A stretch of 41,462 nucleotides of DNA. It comes from a virus. The notes below the pieces were generated by a model. The model was given only the letters and a program-made list of their open reading frames with translations, searched no databases and was not told the DNA's origin. Location of the stretch: the IMG/VR virus record IMGVR_UViG_3300042343_001567, positions 1 through 41,462 of that record; one strand, 5' to 3'. Every line of letters starts with the position of its first letter. The first letter of the stretch is position 1. Position numbers and translations under genes: made by a program. This document shows positions 13,653 through 20,563 of this stretch, piece after piece.

Positions 13653-13856
13653 ATGGCGGAAACATATAAAGTTGTAACAGGGCGTTATGAAACTGAAATT
13701 ATTGAGCGAGTGAATAATTGGGTCGAGCAAGGTTGGGTTATTCATGGTGGTGTGAGCGTTACTGCTGGCGGATCAGGAACTATTTTTGCTCAGGCTATGG
13801 TTAGGCGTATCGAAGATGCAATGGAAGAACTTATTGATGCAGAAAATGTAGAATGA
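13653..13856 (+). CDS. DUF1737-like small protein (67 aa)
   Basis: The sequence YKVVTGRYETEIIERVNNWVEQGWVIHGGVSVTAGGSGTIFAQAMVR matches the DUF1737 pattern: a strand, a helix with GW, then GGVS and FAQAMV. The family is of unknown function and common in phages. It overlaps the next start (ATGA). Confidence 0.8.
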   Translation: MAETYKVVTGRYETEIIERVNNWVEQGWVIHGGVSVTAGGSGTIFAQAMVRRIEDAMEELIDAENVE

Positions 13857-14188
13857 TTACTCTTGAATATGATGCATTAAATGGTATGGCTTTACCTGAA
13901 GGAATGGTAAAGCCTTTTGTTACAGAATTTATTCGTTTAAATAAAACTAAAGATATTAAGTTAATTTTTGGTCAAGAGTTAATTTTACAAGAATTTAGAT
14001 TAGCATTAATTAATAATGTATTGCCTATTGATGCGTTCAAATTAATGTTTGACGATAGAGAAGTTAAATTTACTTATGATTTTAAAATAGACGATTGGCC
14101 AAAAGGAATGTGCGATTATAGCGATCATTGTATTAGAGATATTGTTTCTGCAACAATTGAAAATGTATATCAAAAAGTAGTAGATTAA
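13853..14188 (+). CDS. phage hypothetical protein (111 aa)
   Basis: Helical soluble protein with ELILQEFRLALINNVLPIDAFKLMFDDREVKFTYDFKIDDW. No signal peptide, membrane segment or known motif. Coupled to the preceding gene by a 4-base overlap. Confidence 0.65.
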   Translation: MITLEYDALNGMALPEGMVKPFVTEFIRLNKTKDIKLIFGQELILQEFRLALINNVLPIDAFKLMFDDREVKFTYDFKIDDWPKGMCDYSDHCIRDIVSATIENVYQKVVD

Positions 14189-14202
14189 CAAATAAATATA
14201 AC

Positions 14203-14574
14203 ATGAAAAAAATATTATTAATTATATTATTAACCGTTTCAATTAACGTAAATGCTGCATGGGAACACGCGTTTTCAGATGATGGAAACGATGAATTTAT
14301 AGATTTATCTTCTATACAACACGGCATTTTTACTAAAAAAGTGTGGATTTATATAAATTTCGACCATTATTCTCGATATAATGTTGGATCGACTATTGCA
14401 CAAGAAGAATTTAATTGTTCAAATAAATCCCATAAATTATTGTTTTACGCGCATTATTCGGGAAAAAATACAACTGGCGACGTAATAGAATCAGGAAATT
14501 TTCATGATCAATGGGAACCCATTATACCTTTGTCTAATGATAACATAAAATATAATATGGTTTGCGGAAAATAA
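14203..14574 (+). CDS. secreted surface-adhesin E-like protein (123 aa)
   Basis: A classic signal peptide (MKKILLIILLTVSINVNA, cleavage near residue 18) precedes a domain beginning WEHAFSDDGNDEFIDLSSI. Conserved features are VWIYINF, EFNC, FYAHYSG and W-PIIPLS...VCGK with paired Cys. This is the pattern of the surface-adhesin protein E family, common in beta/gammaproteobacteria. It may be a host-derived periplasmic protein. Confidence 0.7.
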   Translation: MKKILLIILLTVSINVNAAWEHAFSDDGNDEFIDLSSIQHGIFTKKVWIYINFDHYSRYNVGSTIAQEEFNCSNKSHKLLFYAHYSGKNTTGDVIESGNFHDQWEPIIPLSNDNIKYNMVCGK

Positions 14575-14577
14575 CAA

Positions 14578-14787
14578 ATGTATTATAAAGGATATTGTGC
14601 AACATTTCATTATGACCCTGATACTAAAGGTTACGCCGGAAGAGTATCTAATCTTAAATATAATGAAATTAGATTTTCTTCTTCTTTAACGCTCGACGCT
14701 CTTGAAGAATCGTTTCATAACGTAATTGATAATTATCTTAATGAGTGTAAAGAAAAAAATCACAAACCAGAACAACCAAATAGATAA
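14578..14787 (+). CDS. hicB: HicB-like protein (69 aa)
   Basis: The pattern MYYKGYCATFHYDPDTKGYAGRVSNL...IRFSSSLTLDALEESFHNVIDNYLNECKEKNHKP matches the partial RNase H-like fold of HicB antitoxins (GY-a-v-yd, F-GrV, eL---F---id-Yl--C). No HicA toxin frame lies next to it and no DNA-binding tail is present. It is therefore a solitary copy, perhaps an anti-toxin decoy against host HicA. That role is inference. Confidence 0.7.
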   Translation: MYYKGYCATFHYDPDTKGYAGRVSNLKYNEIRFSSSLTLDALEESFHNVIDNYLNECKEKNHKPEQPNR

Positions 14788-14796
14788 GGAGACAAC

Positions 14797-15423
14797 ATGA
14801 AAAAGAAACCTAGTTTACCAGACGAATCGTGCGCTGCTGAGGGGAGCGATGTTATCTTTGATGGGGTAATTACACATTATATCAATTGCCAAGTTGGTGA
14901 ATGGTATGTAAGTAGAGGCCAATTTAAAAATTTAGTTTTTGGTGGTGCGGATAACGATATAATTCACAGCGGAGATCACGATGATACATTGATTGGTGGC
15001 GCTGGGATCGATTTTATTAGAGCCGGTGCTGGAAATGATGAAATCATTGGTGGGTCAGACGGTGATATCATGTTTGGAGATGCTGGAAAAGATGTATTTA
15101 AATGGTTTACAGGCGACATATTTAAGGATACACGAGAAGTAGATGTTGTGTATGATTTTGCTCTAGGTCAAGATAAAATTGATTTATCTAAGTTAGATGC
15201 AAATTTAAACAAAGCCGGAATGCAACGTTGGAAGTTTACTGGAAACTTCCAACACTATCACACACCTAACGTAAGTGAAGTTTATTACTGTAAAGATCAA
15301 TACGCATTGATTGGCAACATTGATAATGATTCTAATTCAGAACTCATAATACAACTAATTGGTGTTCTCAATCCATGTAACCCGCCTAAAATTACTATTA
15401 CTAGCGCAGATCTTATTCTTTAA
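14797..15423 (+). CDS. RTX-type calcium-binding repeat protein (208 aa)
   Basis: Residues 49-102 are six uninterrupted nonapeptides of the GGxGxDxxx type (GGADNDIIH, SGDHDDTLI, GGAGIDFIR, AGAGNDEII, GGSDGDIMF, GDAGKDVFK), which form a calcium-binding parallel beta-roll. After these, VVYDFALGQDKIDLSKLDAN resembles the C-terminal module of serralysin-type proteins. No protease or signal domain is present. The usual carrier is a type I-secreted bacterial toxin or enzyme. In this genome it may be a virion or surface protein. Ribosome site AAGGAGACAAC. Confidence 0.85.
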   Translation: MKKKPSLPDESCAAEGSDVIFDGVITHYINCQVGEWYVSRGQFKNLVFGGADNDIIHSGDHDDTLIGGAGIDFIRAGAGNDEIIGGSDGDIMFGDAGKDVFKWFTGDIFKDTREVDVVYDFALGQDKIDLSKLDANLNKAGMQRWKFTGNFQHYHTPNVSEVYYCKDQYALIGNIDNDSNSELIIQLIGVLNPCNPPKITITSADLIL

Positions 15424-15968
15424 ATTGTCACAGTACTCGTAAAATTAAATGCCGAAAAGGGATTGGTTCCGTATTGTGATGCAGCAGGACCAGAGATACC
15501 TGTATCTGTCACCGATTTAAATAAAAATGTTCTAACTCCTAATGTAGGAGTTAGTGCATCATTTTTATAAGCTAATGTTGATATTAAGGTATTTGGTAAA
15601 CTAAATCCGCTGGTGTTTGCCAGTGTGATTATTCTGGTTGTTCCTATCGAAGAAATTGCGTATGTTCCACCGGATGGTAGTGGTTTTGCAGCACTTAATA
15701 CAAGTGGGACTTCTAACCCGCTAATAATTACCTTTTCATTATTACTATCAGTAACTCCTGTTACTTGCAGCACAATCTGTTTTATCTTGTAGTTGGTACC
15801 AGAAGGAGAAGTAGCTCCAAGTATGCTAACATTAGTAAATGGTATTACTGATGCATTTGCACTATAAATAATGTTGTTAGTTGTCATAGATACAACTGGT
15901 ACTTTATTGTTAGTCGGTGGCGGCGCAGCTGATAGTTTTTGATACGATGCGATTAAAATAGCACTCAT
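15420..15968 (-). CDS. virion protein with Ig/cadherin-like beta domain (182 aa)
   Basis: Ser/Thr/Asn-rich beta pattern with few charges. It contains ILVASYQKL-like start residues, a PPPTNNKVPV linker and repeats such as VTGVTDSNNEKVIISG and TFLFKSVTDTG, as in cadherin/VCBS-like domains. It follows another virion-type gene by 18 bases on the - strand, and its stop overlaps the stop of the RTX gene. Probably a tail fibre or capsid decoration protein. No closer assignment. Confidence 0.6.
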   Translation of the reverse strand: MSAILIASYQKLSAAPPPTNNKVPVVSMTTNNIIYSANASVIPFTNVSILGATSPSGTNYKIKQIVLQVTGVTDSNNEKVIISGLEVPLVLSAAKPLPSGGTYAISSIGTTRIITLANTSGFSLPNTLISTLAYKNDALTPTLGVRTFLFKSVTDTGISGPAASQYGTNPFSAFNFTSTVTI

Positions 15969-15986
15969 GTTTAAGGCTCCAATCGG

Positions 15987-16475
15987 TTAAGTTAAATTTG
16001 TTCCAGATATGATCCATTCAGTAGCCGACAGTTTAATTGCAGTACACATTCCGTTGGCAGTCAGCGTTCTATTTCCAGTTATACCAGAACCTGCTAATCT
16101 CATAGTATCTCCACAAATAATGGTAAGCGTTCCTGCTGCATTTTGATTGATAACTGTTATTGTAGATCCAAGATCAAAATTAACATTCGTTGATGCTGGT
16201 ATAGTTAATGTTCTAGCGGTCGTATCGGTTGTTGGGTGTAATATATGTTTACCTGAATCCGACAATATACAAACATAATTATTTGACATTACGACCTGCG
16301 GAATATTAATATATCCTGTCGGTATTTCTATGCCGCCTAAAGTATGTCCATCGCTAAGGTGTAAAATCGGTATTATCGGATCGTAAAATATTTCACCAAA
16401 TTTTCCTATAAACTTGGTAACATCTGAATTGCCTAATTTTTCTGCATACAATCTATAAATGCTATTCGAAGCCAT
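15987..16475 (-). CDS. virion structural protein, LSDGxTxGG type (162 aa)
   Basis: The N-terminal part GKFGEIFYDPIIPILHLSDGHTLGGIEIP matches the G-iF-Dp-tp-LrlsDG-TpGG pattern of T4-like and marine phage structural proteins. The C-terminal half is a beta-rich DUF2793-like or fibre-like module (TLTIPASTNVNFDLGSTITVINQNAAGTLTI). A late promoter TATAAATA lies 31 bases upstream on its strand. Confidence 0.7.
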   Translation of the reverse strand: MASNSIYRLYAEKLGNSDVTKFIGKFGEIFYDPIIPILHLSDGHTLGGIEIPTGYINIPQVVMSNNYVCILSDSGKHILHPTTDTTARTLTIPASTNVNFDLGSTITVINQNAAGTLTIICGDTMRLAGSGITGNRTLTANGMCTAIKLSATEWIISGTNLT

Positions 16476-16494
16476 ATAATTTCTCGTCGTTGGT

Positions 16495-16502
16495 TATAAA
16501 TA
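16495..16502 (+). promoter_or_regulatory. T4-type late promoter for the lipase gene
   Basis: Exact TATAAATA, 28 bases before the lipase ATG and facing it. It is paired back to back with a - strand copy 3 bases away. Confidence 0.65.
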
Positions 16503-16505
16503 TAT

Positions 16506-16513
16506 TATTTATA
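16506..16513 (-). promoter_or_regulatory. T4-type late promoter for the virion genes
   Basis: TATAAATA on the - strand, facing the virion gene that starts at 16475. With the + copy it forms the palindrome TATAAATA-TAT-TATTTATA. Confidence 0.65.
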
Positions 16514-16530
16514 CCAATGGAGTTAATGTT

Positions 16531-17265
16531 ATGATTTCTGATTTAACAGTAAACAAACAGTCATTATTAATGGCAAAATTGAGTAGCCTTGCATATACTG
16601 ATAATGTAACCTTTGGTGGCTATAATAGTAAATTTTTAGATAAAGAAGGAACACAGGCTTATTTCCTTTGGGATAATGATGATGTTATTATTGTATGTCG
16701 TGGAACTCAACCAACTCAGTTTTCTGATATAGCGGCTGATGTTAAATTTGCTTTAGTACCTTCTAGCGCAAAAGTTGGATTAGTACATAGAGGATTTAAA
16801 CACAGTGTAGATCTTATTTGGGAAGAACTTGCGAAGTTACTTAAAAAATATAGCTCTAATCGCAGAGTTTGGTGTACTGGTCATAGCCTTGGTGCCGCAA
16901 TGGCAACCTTAATCACAACCCGTTGTTGTAGAACAGAGGGAATTAAAAATCCAGTATTATTTACATTTGGTAGTCCACGTGTTGGTAATGGCGAATACAT
17001 AGGATTTATGCAAGGATTAGATATTCAACATTATCGCTGGGTTAATAACGAAGATATCGTTACTAGAAATCCAATAGGTAGATATAAACATCACGGAGAA
17101 TTGCGTTATTTTGATCACAATGGTAATCTTGCAGATTTATCTTGGTGGCAAACAACAAAAGACAGACTAAAAGGTTTCTGGACTGGCGTTAAAAAAGGCA
17201 AAATTAACTTTTTCGTTAATCATGAAATTGGAAATTATATTAAAAATTTAGAAAAATTAGATTAA
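16531..17265 (+). CDS. class 3 lipase (alpha/beta hydrolase, 244 aa)
   Basis: The nucleophile elbow is CTGHSLGAAMATL with Ser119. Asp175 (NNEDIVTRNP) and His231 (FFVNHEIGNY) complete the triad in the order and spacing of class 3 lipases (fungal triacylglycerol lipase fold). VIIVCRGTQP at 52-61 is the oxyanion strand and FTFGSPRVGN a conserved loop. There is no signal peptide, so it must reach lipids through the virion, the holin or cytoplasmic access. It is served by its own late promoter beside lysis genes, which suggests a role in membrane breakdown at release or entry. The function is inferred. Confidence 0.88.
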   Translation: MISDLTVNKQSLLMAKLSSLAYTDNVTFGGYNSKFLDKEGTQAYFLWDNDDVIIVCRGTQPTQFSDIAADVKFALVPSSAKVGLVHRGFKHSVDLIWEELAKLLKKYSSNRRVWCTGHSLGAAMATLITTRCCRTEGIKNPVLFTFGSPRVGNGEYIGFMQGLDIQHYRWVNNEDIVTRNPIGRYKHHGELRYFDHNGNLADLSWWQTTKDRLKGFWTGVKKGKINFFVNHEIGNYIKNLEKLD

Positions 17266-17268
17266 TAA

Positions 17269-17291
17269 AAAAGGCTCTTAACGAGCCTTTT
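17269..17291. terminator. bidirectional terminator
   Basis: Perfect 9-bp stem AAAAGGCTC/GAGCCTTTT with a 5-base loop between the convergent lipase (+) and holin (-) genes. Its A-run and T-run let it end transcription from both sides. Confidence 0.9.
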
Positions 17292-17293
17292 GT

Positions 17294-17557
17294 TTATTCA
17301 TTTTTAGATGAAGATATTTGCTCTTGCGTTTTACCATGAGCCGAAATACCTAACACAGCACCCATACTTAAATGAAATAAACCACCGCCTTGTAGAGTTA
17401 TCGCTGTATATGCAGTAACATCTTGCCCTGGATTATAATATTGTAAAAAATTAAATATGATTGGTCCAATCATAAAATCATAAAGGCAAATTGCTACATA
17501 AGCATATGCCAACCATGTTCTCCATCCACCATCTAAAACTTTACTACTTGCTGCCAT
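17294..17557 (-). CDS. 3-TM holin-type protein (87 aa)
   Basis: The features WRTWLAYAYVAICLYDFMIGPIIFNFL, TAYTAITLQGGGLFHLSMGAVLGISAHGKTQEQ and the length match the phage holin family with hydrophobic segments near residues 14-38 and 55-75. It would form inner-membrane lesions that release the endolysin. It overlaps the upstream gene by 14 bases in a late - strand operon, near a lytic transglycosylase and a lipase. Confidence 0.8.
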   Translation of the reverse strand: MAASSKVLDGGWRTWLAYAYVAICLYDFMIGPIIFNFLQYYNPGQDVTAYTAITLQGGGLFHLSMGAVLGISAHGKTQEQISSSKNE

Positions 17558-17819
17558 TTTTTTCCTCCAATTGTGCTATCCTCCATTTAAGTAATGCAAT
17601 AGAACCAACTAATTCTGTGCGTTTAATTTCACTTTCATTGTGTTCAACCATAAAATCTTGTCGTAATTTTTCTCTTGCCAATTCTGATACTGAATTTGGT
17701 CTAGGAGTATTTTCTGGAGTTACAACAACTGATACTTTATTTTCTAGCGTGTTGATACTTTCTCTAACATCGTTTAATGCGCTCAATAGATAAACTAATC
17801 CACTGAATAAAAATGGCAA
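17544..17819 (-). CDS. TM/coiled-coil lysis-operon protein, 5' end frameshifted (91 aa remaining)
   Basis: The open frame MPFLFSGLVYLLSALNDVRESINTLENKVSV has a TM start and a helical coiled-coil tail (KWRIAQLEEK), like a small spanin or holin partner. There is no ribosome site at this ATG. A strong AAGGAGAAATA plus ATG lies upstream at 17875, in another frame. That frame gives METPKNALIEKITFAILP and would join this one if a single copy of the 8-bp tandem repeat at 17815-17830 were removed. The gene is probably 17544-17875, disrupted by a slippage duplication. It could also be switched by it, or the duplication could be an assembly error. Confidence 0.7.
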   Translation of the reverse strand: MPFLFSGLVYLLSALNDVRESINTLENKVSVVVTPENTPRPNSVSELAREKLRQDFMVEHNESEIKRTELVGSIALLKWRIAQLEEKNGSK

Positions 17820-17830
17820 TATGGCAATAT
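17815..17830. repeat. 8-bp tandem duplication GGCAATAT x2
   Basis: Two exact copies followed by a partial third (GGCAA). On the - strand the extra copy shifts the reading frame of the holin-partner gene. Confidence 0.85.
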
Positions 17831-17895
17831 GGCAAATGTTATCTTTTCAATTAATGCGTTTTTTGGCGTTTCCATTATTTCTCCTTGTTTAGAAA

Positions 17896-17903
17896 TATTT
17901 ATT
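17896..17903 (-). promoter_or_regulatory. possible late promoter variant (AATAAATA)
   Basis: One mismatch from TATAAATA, 21 bases before the upstream start (17875) of the lysis operon and facing it. It lies back to back with early promoter P10. Confidence 0.4.
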
Positions 17904-17907
17904 AAAA

Positions 17908-17941
17908 AGTGCTTGCTTTATCTATTGGAATATATTATAAT
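17908..17941 (+). promoter_or_regulatory. sigma70-type promoter P10
   Basis: TTGCTT at 17913, TATAAT at 17936, 17-bp spacer and AGTGC block, followed by TTATACTTT. Confidence 0.88.
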
Positions 17942-17973
17942 AACTTATACTTTAAAACTTTGAGGATTTTATT

Positions 17974-18075
17974 ATGGAAACTATTTTAAGTGTGCAATTT
18001 ATCTCTGCAAATGAATTAGATGCAGTTAACCAGCCAGTATTTGATTGGACTATTGTTAAAACTATTTTTGGATAA
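17974..18075 (+). CDS. very small protein (33 aa)
   Basis: A 33-residue frame after TTGAGGATTTTATT, first in the P10 transcript. It begins METILSVQFISANELDAV and ends in a hydrophobic VKTIFG. It could be a leader for the transglycosylase gene, which starts 6 bases after its stop. Confidence 0.5.
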   Translation: METILSVQFISANELDAVNQPVFDWTIVKTIFG

Positions 18076-18081
18076 TTTATT

Positions 18082-18645
18082 ATGATTAAGACGTTAATAG
18101 TATCATCGTTGTTTATTACACCTGCGTTTGTACAAATATCTACAGATGCACAAGGACATATACATTTTACCAGACACAAAGTTCAGGTAGAAAAAAAAGT
18201 TGCAATGGTTAATAATCAACCGATTGTTACTGTAGCGATTAATCAAATACCAAAAGAACCCACTAAACAAGATATTAATCGTTGGGTTCATAATGCGTGT
18301 TTGAAATATAGTGTTGATGAAAAATTGGTTCATGCGATTATCAAAGCAGAAAGCACGTATAGAACTGAGGCAATAAGTAACAAAGGTGCAGTTGGTCTTA
18401 TGCAATTAATGCCAGCCACTGCTGACCGATTTGGCGTAGAAGATAGAAAAAATGCTAAACAAAATATTGAGGGAGGTGTTAGATTCCTAAAATTTTTAAT
18501 GGATACGTTTAAAGATAAAAAATTAGCAGTTGCTGGATATAATGCAGGTGAACATGCAGTACAACGTCACAACTATAAAATTCCTCCATATCCAGAAACT
18601 ATTGTTTATGTTGATAGAGTAATGACTGAATATGAAAGAGGTTAA
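18082..18645 (+). CDS. lytic transglycosylase, SLT domain (187 aa)
   Basis: The N-terminal hydrophobic segment (MIKTLIVSSLFITPAFVQI) is a signal peptide or anchor-release sequence. The SLT domain runs from about 68 to 185, with catalytic Glu90 in HAIIKAESTYRTEAIS, then GAVGLMQLMPATADRFGV, NIEGGVRFL, AVAGYNAGEHAV and IPPYPETIVYVDRVM. It cleaves peptidoglycan glycan strands to anhydromuramyl products. It lies beside the holin operon and is probably the endolysin or a cell-wall entry enzyme. Residues 40-65 form a linker. Confidence 0.9.
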   Translation: MIKTLIVSSLFITPAFVQISTDAQGHIHFTRHKVQVEKKVAMVNNQPIVTVAINQIPKEPTKQDINRWVHNACLKYSVDEKLVHAIIKAESTYRTEAISNKGAVGLMQLMPATADRFGVEDRKNAKQNIEGGVRFLKFLMDTFKDKKLAVAGYNAGEHAVQRHNYKIPPYPETIVYVDRVMTEYERG

Positions 18646-18646
18646 T

Positions 18647-18880
18647 ATGCCTGAATTTAATACACAAGAAGATGCCATCGCTTGGTTTGAAACTCAAAAA
18701 TATGCAAAAATGCGAAATTTATATTTTGTATTTGAGTCTGAAGCAGAAAACGACGAAAAATACAACGAATTGCGGTTCGATGGTTTTAAATGTTCGCACA
18801 ATCGTAAATATCACGGAGTGACAGAACAATATGTAAAAGTCGCAGGTAAAACTGCAATTATTTTATGTGAATGGGGTTAA
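18647..18880 (+). CDS. phage hypothetical protein (77 aa)
   Basis: The ATG at 18647 uses AAAGAGGTTAAT at the end of the transglycosylase gene. Soluble, with TQEDAIAWFETQKYAKMRNLYFVFESEAEND and a final VAGKTAIILCEWG. No family recognised. Confidence 0.6.
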   Translation: MPEFNTQEDAIAWFETQKYAKMRNLYFVFESEAENDEKYNELRFDGFKCSHNRKYHGVTEQYVKVAGKTAIILCEWG

Positions 18881-18881
18881 A

Positions 18882-19196
18882 ATGAGAAAATTATTATTGT
18901 TATTACTAATTCCAGGAATAGTTCTCGCTAAAGAACCAGTACATGCTCCAGTTAAACAGCCAGAAAAAATATGTACACAAGTTCAAAAACCCAAGCCATG
19001 GGCACAAATATGGAAAGCTAAAATGGATGCTTGTACTACTCCTAAAGAAAAAGAATATCTAGCTAGATATAAAACTGTTCCCATAGAATATACATTGGAT
19101 CCAATGAAAGCAGAATTGGCATCAGCTATATACGAAGAACATAGAAAAATTTATTTACGAATAAAACCATGTTTAGATAAACAATTACCGAAATAA
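18882..19196 (+). CDS. exported protein with signal peptide (104 aa)
   Basis: Signal peptide MRKLLLLLLIPGIVLA with an A-K cleavage site near residue 16. The mature part is Pro/Lys rich with three Cys (KICTQV, DACTTP, KPCLDK), suggesting a disulfide-bonded periplasmic protein. It follows directly in the P10 transcript. I recognise no family, though the position next to lysis genes would suit an outer-membrane or periplasmic lysis helper. Confidence 0.6.
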   Translation: MRKLLLLLLIPGIVLAKEPVHAPVKQPEKICTQVQKPKPWAQIWKAKMDACTTPKEKEYLARYKTVPIEYTLDPMKAELASAIYEEHRKIYLRIKPCLDKQLPK

Positions 19197-19214
19197 CATA
19201 ACAGGAGTCATGGA

Positions 19215-20036
19215 ATGACAAGTAAAAACGAAACAAATGTAAAGGCTACAGCAGAAACAAATGTAACTGATACATCAGCAAGCGCAGAAGCAACTGCTGC
19301 GGTTGGGGCAGAAGCAAGTCAATCAGAATCAATTAATATTAATGGTATTGATTTATCTGAAGAATCTTATGCATCAGCTACTATTGAAGCCAGTGCAGAA
19401 GTAGAAATCGGATGGACCGGAACTGATGTAGTTGCGCATGCTGAAGCAGGTGTTGACGTATCAGTTGAAGCAGGAGCAAGCGCATCTGCAGGTAATGACG
19501 ATGTTAATGCTGAAGTAAGTGTTGAAGCATATGCTGAGGCGCATGCCGGAGTAGAAATAGATGGTTCTATTGGGTTACATGGAGCCGAGGGACACGCTGA
19601 AGCATCAATTGGGACAAGCACTGGAGTTGAAGCAGGAGCAACTATTTCAGGAAATGGAGTTACAGCAGAAGGAACTGCTGGAGTAAGTATTGGTATTCAA
19701 GCCGGAGCAGAAATAGGTGGCGGAGCAACATTTAAAGATAATACAATCGGAATTGGCGTTGAGGGCGAATTAGATTTATTAGTTGGTGTGGATGTTAGTG
19801 GTAGCGTTTCTGTGGATATTACGCCTGTTATTGATGCTGCAGGAGAAACAGAAAGATTAGCTAATCAAGCAGCTAAAGCTACTGAACATGCAGCTCAAGT
19901 TGCAGAAGAAGAAACAAGACGTGCTGCCGAAACAGCAGCAAGAGAATCCGAAAGATTGGCAAATGAAGCAGCTCATGTTGCACAAAATACCGGAAAACAA
20001 ATTGGTAATGCATTTAAAAAGGCGAAATTTTGGTAA
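19215..20036 (+). CDS. Ala/Gly/Glu-rich repeat protein with coiled-coil tail (273 aa)
   Basis: Residues 20-210 are low complexity, alternating small and acidic residues with Val/Ile (EAGVDVSVEAGASASAGN, AEASIGTSTGVEAGATISG). This period-two pattern predicts long beta strands or a solenoid. Residues 215-265 switch to Ala/Glu/Arg heptads (ERLANQAAKATEHAAQ), a coiled coil, ending in a basic KKAKFW. Ribosome site ACAGGAGTC. It may be a fibrous surface or scaffold protein. No family assigned. Confidence 0.65.
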   Translation: MTSKNETNVKATAETNVTDTSASAEATAAVGAEASQSESININGIDLSEESYASATIEASAEVEIGWTGTDVVAHAEAGVDVSVEAGASASAGNDDVNAEVSVEAYAEAHAGVEIDGSIGLHGAEGHAEASIGTSTGVEAGATISGNGVTAEGTAGVSIGIQAGAEIGGGATFKDNTIGIGVEGELDLLVGVDVSGSVSVDITPVIDAAGETERLANQAAKATEHAAQVAEEETRRAAETAARESERLANEAAHVAQNTGKQIGNAFKKAKFW

Positions 20037-20270
20037 ATGAAAAAAGATAAAATTAGAAAAATTGAAAACCTAATCGGCAGGCATTGGTGGTTAGGTCATC
20101 AAATTTGGGAACGAATTTATAACATGCGCGGGGATTTTGATCCTAATTTTTATCATTATTATAATACGATCCCGCTGAGAAAATTTAACATTAAACGTAA
20201 AAAACGCGGGTTTAAATTAGTAAGTCCTGCAAAACGAAGATTTGATTTTACACGAATATACAAAGGTTGA
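20037..20270 (+). CDS. small strongly basic protein (77 aa)
   Basis: ATG immediately after the previous stop (TAAATG). Very rich in Lys/Arg with aromatics (RHWWLGHQIWERIY, KFNIKRKKRGFKL), so nucleic-acid binding is plausible. No motif recognised. Confidence 0.6.
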   Translation: MKKDKIRKIENLIGRHWWLGHQIWERIYNMRGDFDPNFYHYYNTIPLRKFNIKRKKRGFKLVSPAKRRFDFTRIYKG

Positions 20271-20272
20271 TT

Positions 20273-20500
20273 ATGAAACTTATAACAGATTTTTCAATAT
20301 GCTTTTTTGTCTCTATGGTAATAATTTTTGGTTCAGTATGTATTGGATATATATGTCACGTGTTACATTATAGATTTCGCAGATTTTTTTTAGCATATGG
20401 AGATTTTATTTTCTTGACTACATTGCTATCGTTTACTGTATTTGGTGGATATAATTTTTATTTGAAATATGGCGAAGAAATTTTAAATTATTTAAAATAA
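20273..20500 (+). CDS. small two-pass membrane protein (75 aa)
   Basis: Hydrophobic segments at about residues 6-30 (FSICFFVSMVIIFGSVCIGYI) and 42-62 (FIFLTTLLSFTVFGGYNF) with a basic loop (HYRFRRFF). I chose the ATG at 20273; a TTG at 20267 is also in frame. It ends just before P11. Confidence 0.6.
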   Translation: MKLITDFSICFFVSMVIIFGSVCIGYICHVLHYRFRRFFLAYGDFIFLTTLLSFTVFGGYNFYLKYGEEILNYLK

Positions 20501-20534
20501 AGTGCTTGACATAATGTATTGAATCAAGTATAAT
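20501..20534 (+). promoter_or_regulatory. sigma70-type promoter P11
   Basis: TTGACA at 20506, TATAAT at 20529, 17-bp spacer, AGTGC block, with the perfect dyad AAGTATAA-TAAG-TTATACTT. Confidence 0.93.
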
Positions 20535-20563
20535 AAGTTATACTTGAAATTTTGGAGATGATT

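Noticed and set aside
19367-19621. Long open frame antisense to the Ala-rich repeat gene
   Set aside because: It is a by-product of the repetitive codon pattern, with no ribosome site and Ala/Ser/Thr/Pro-rich nonsense composition.
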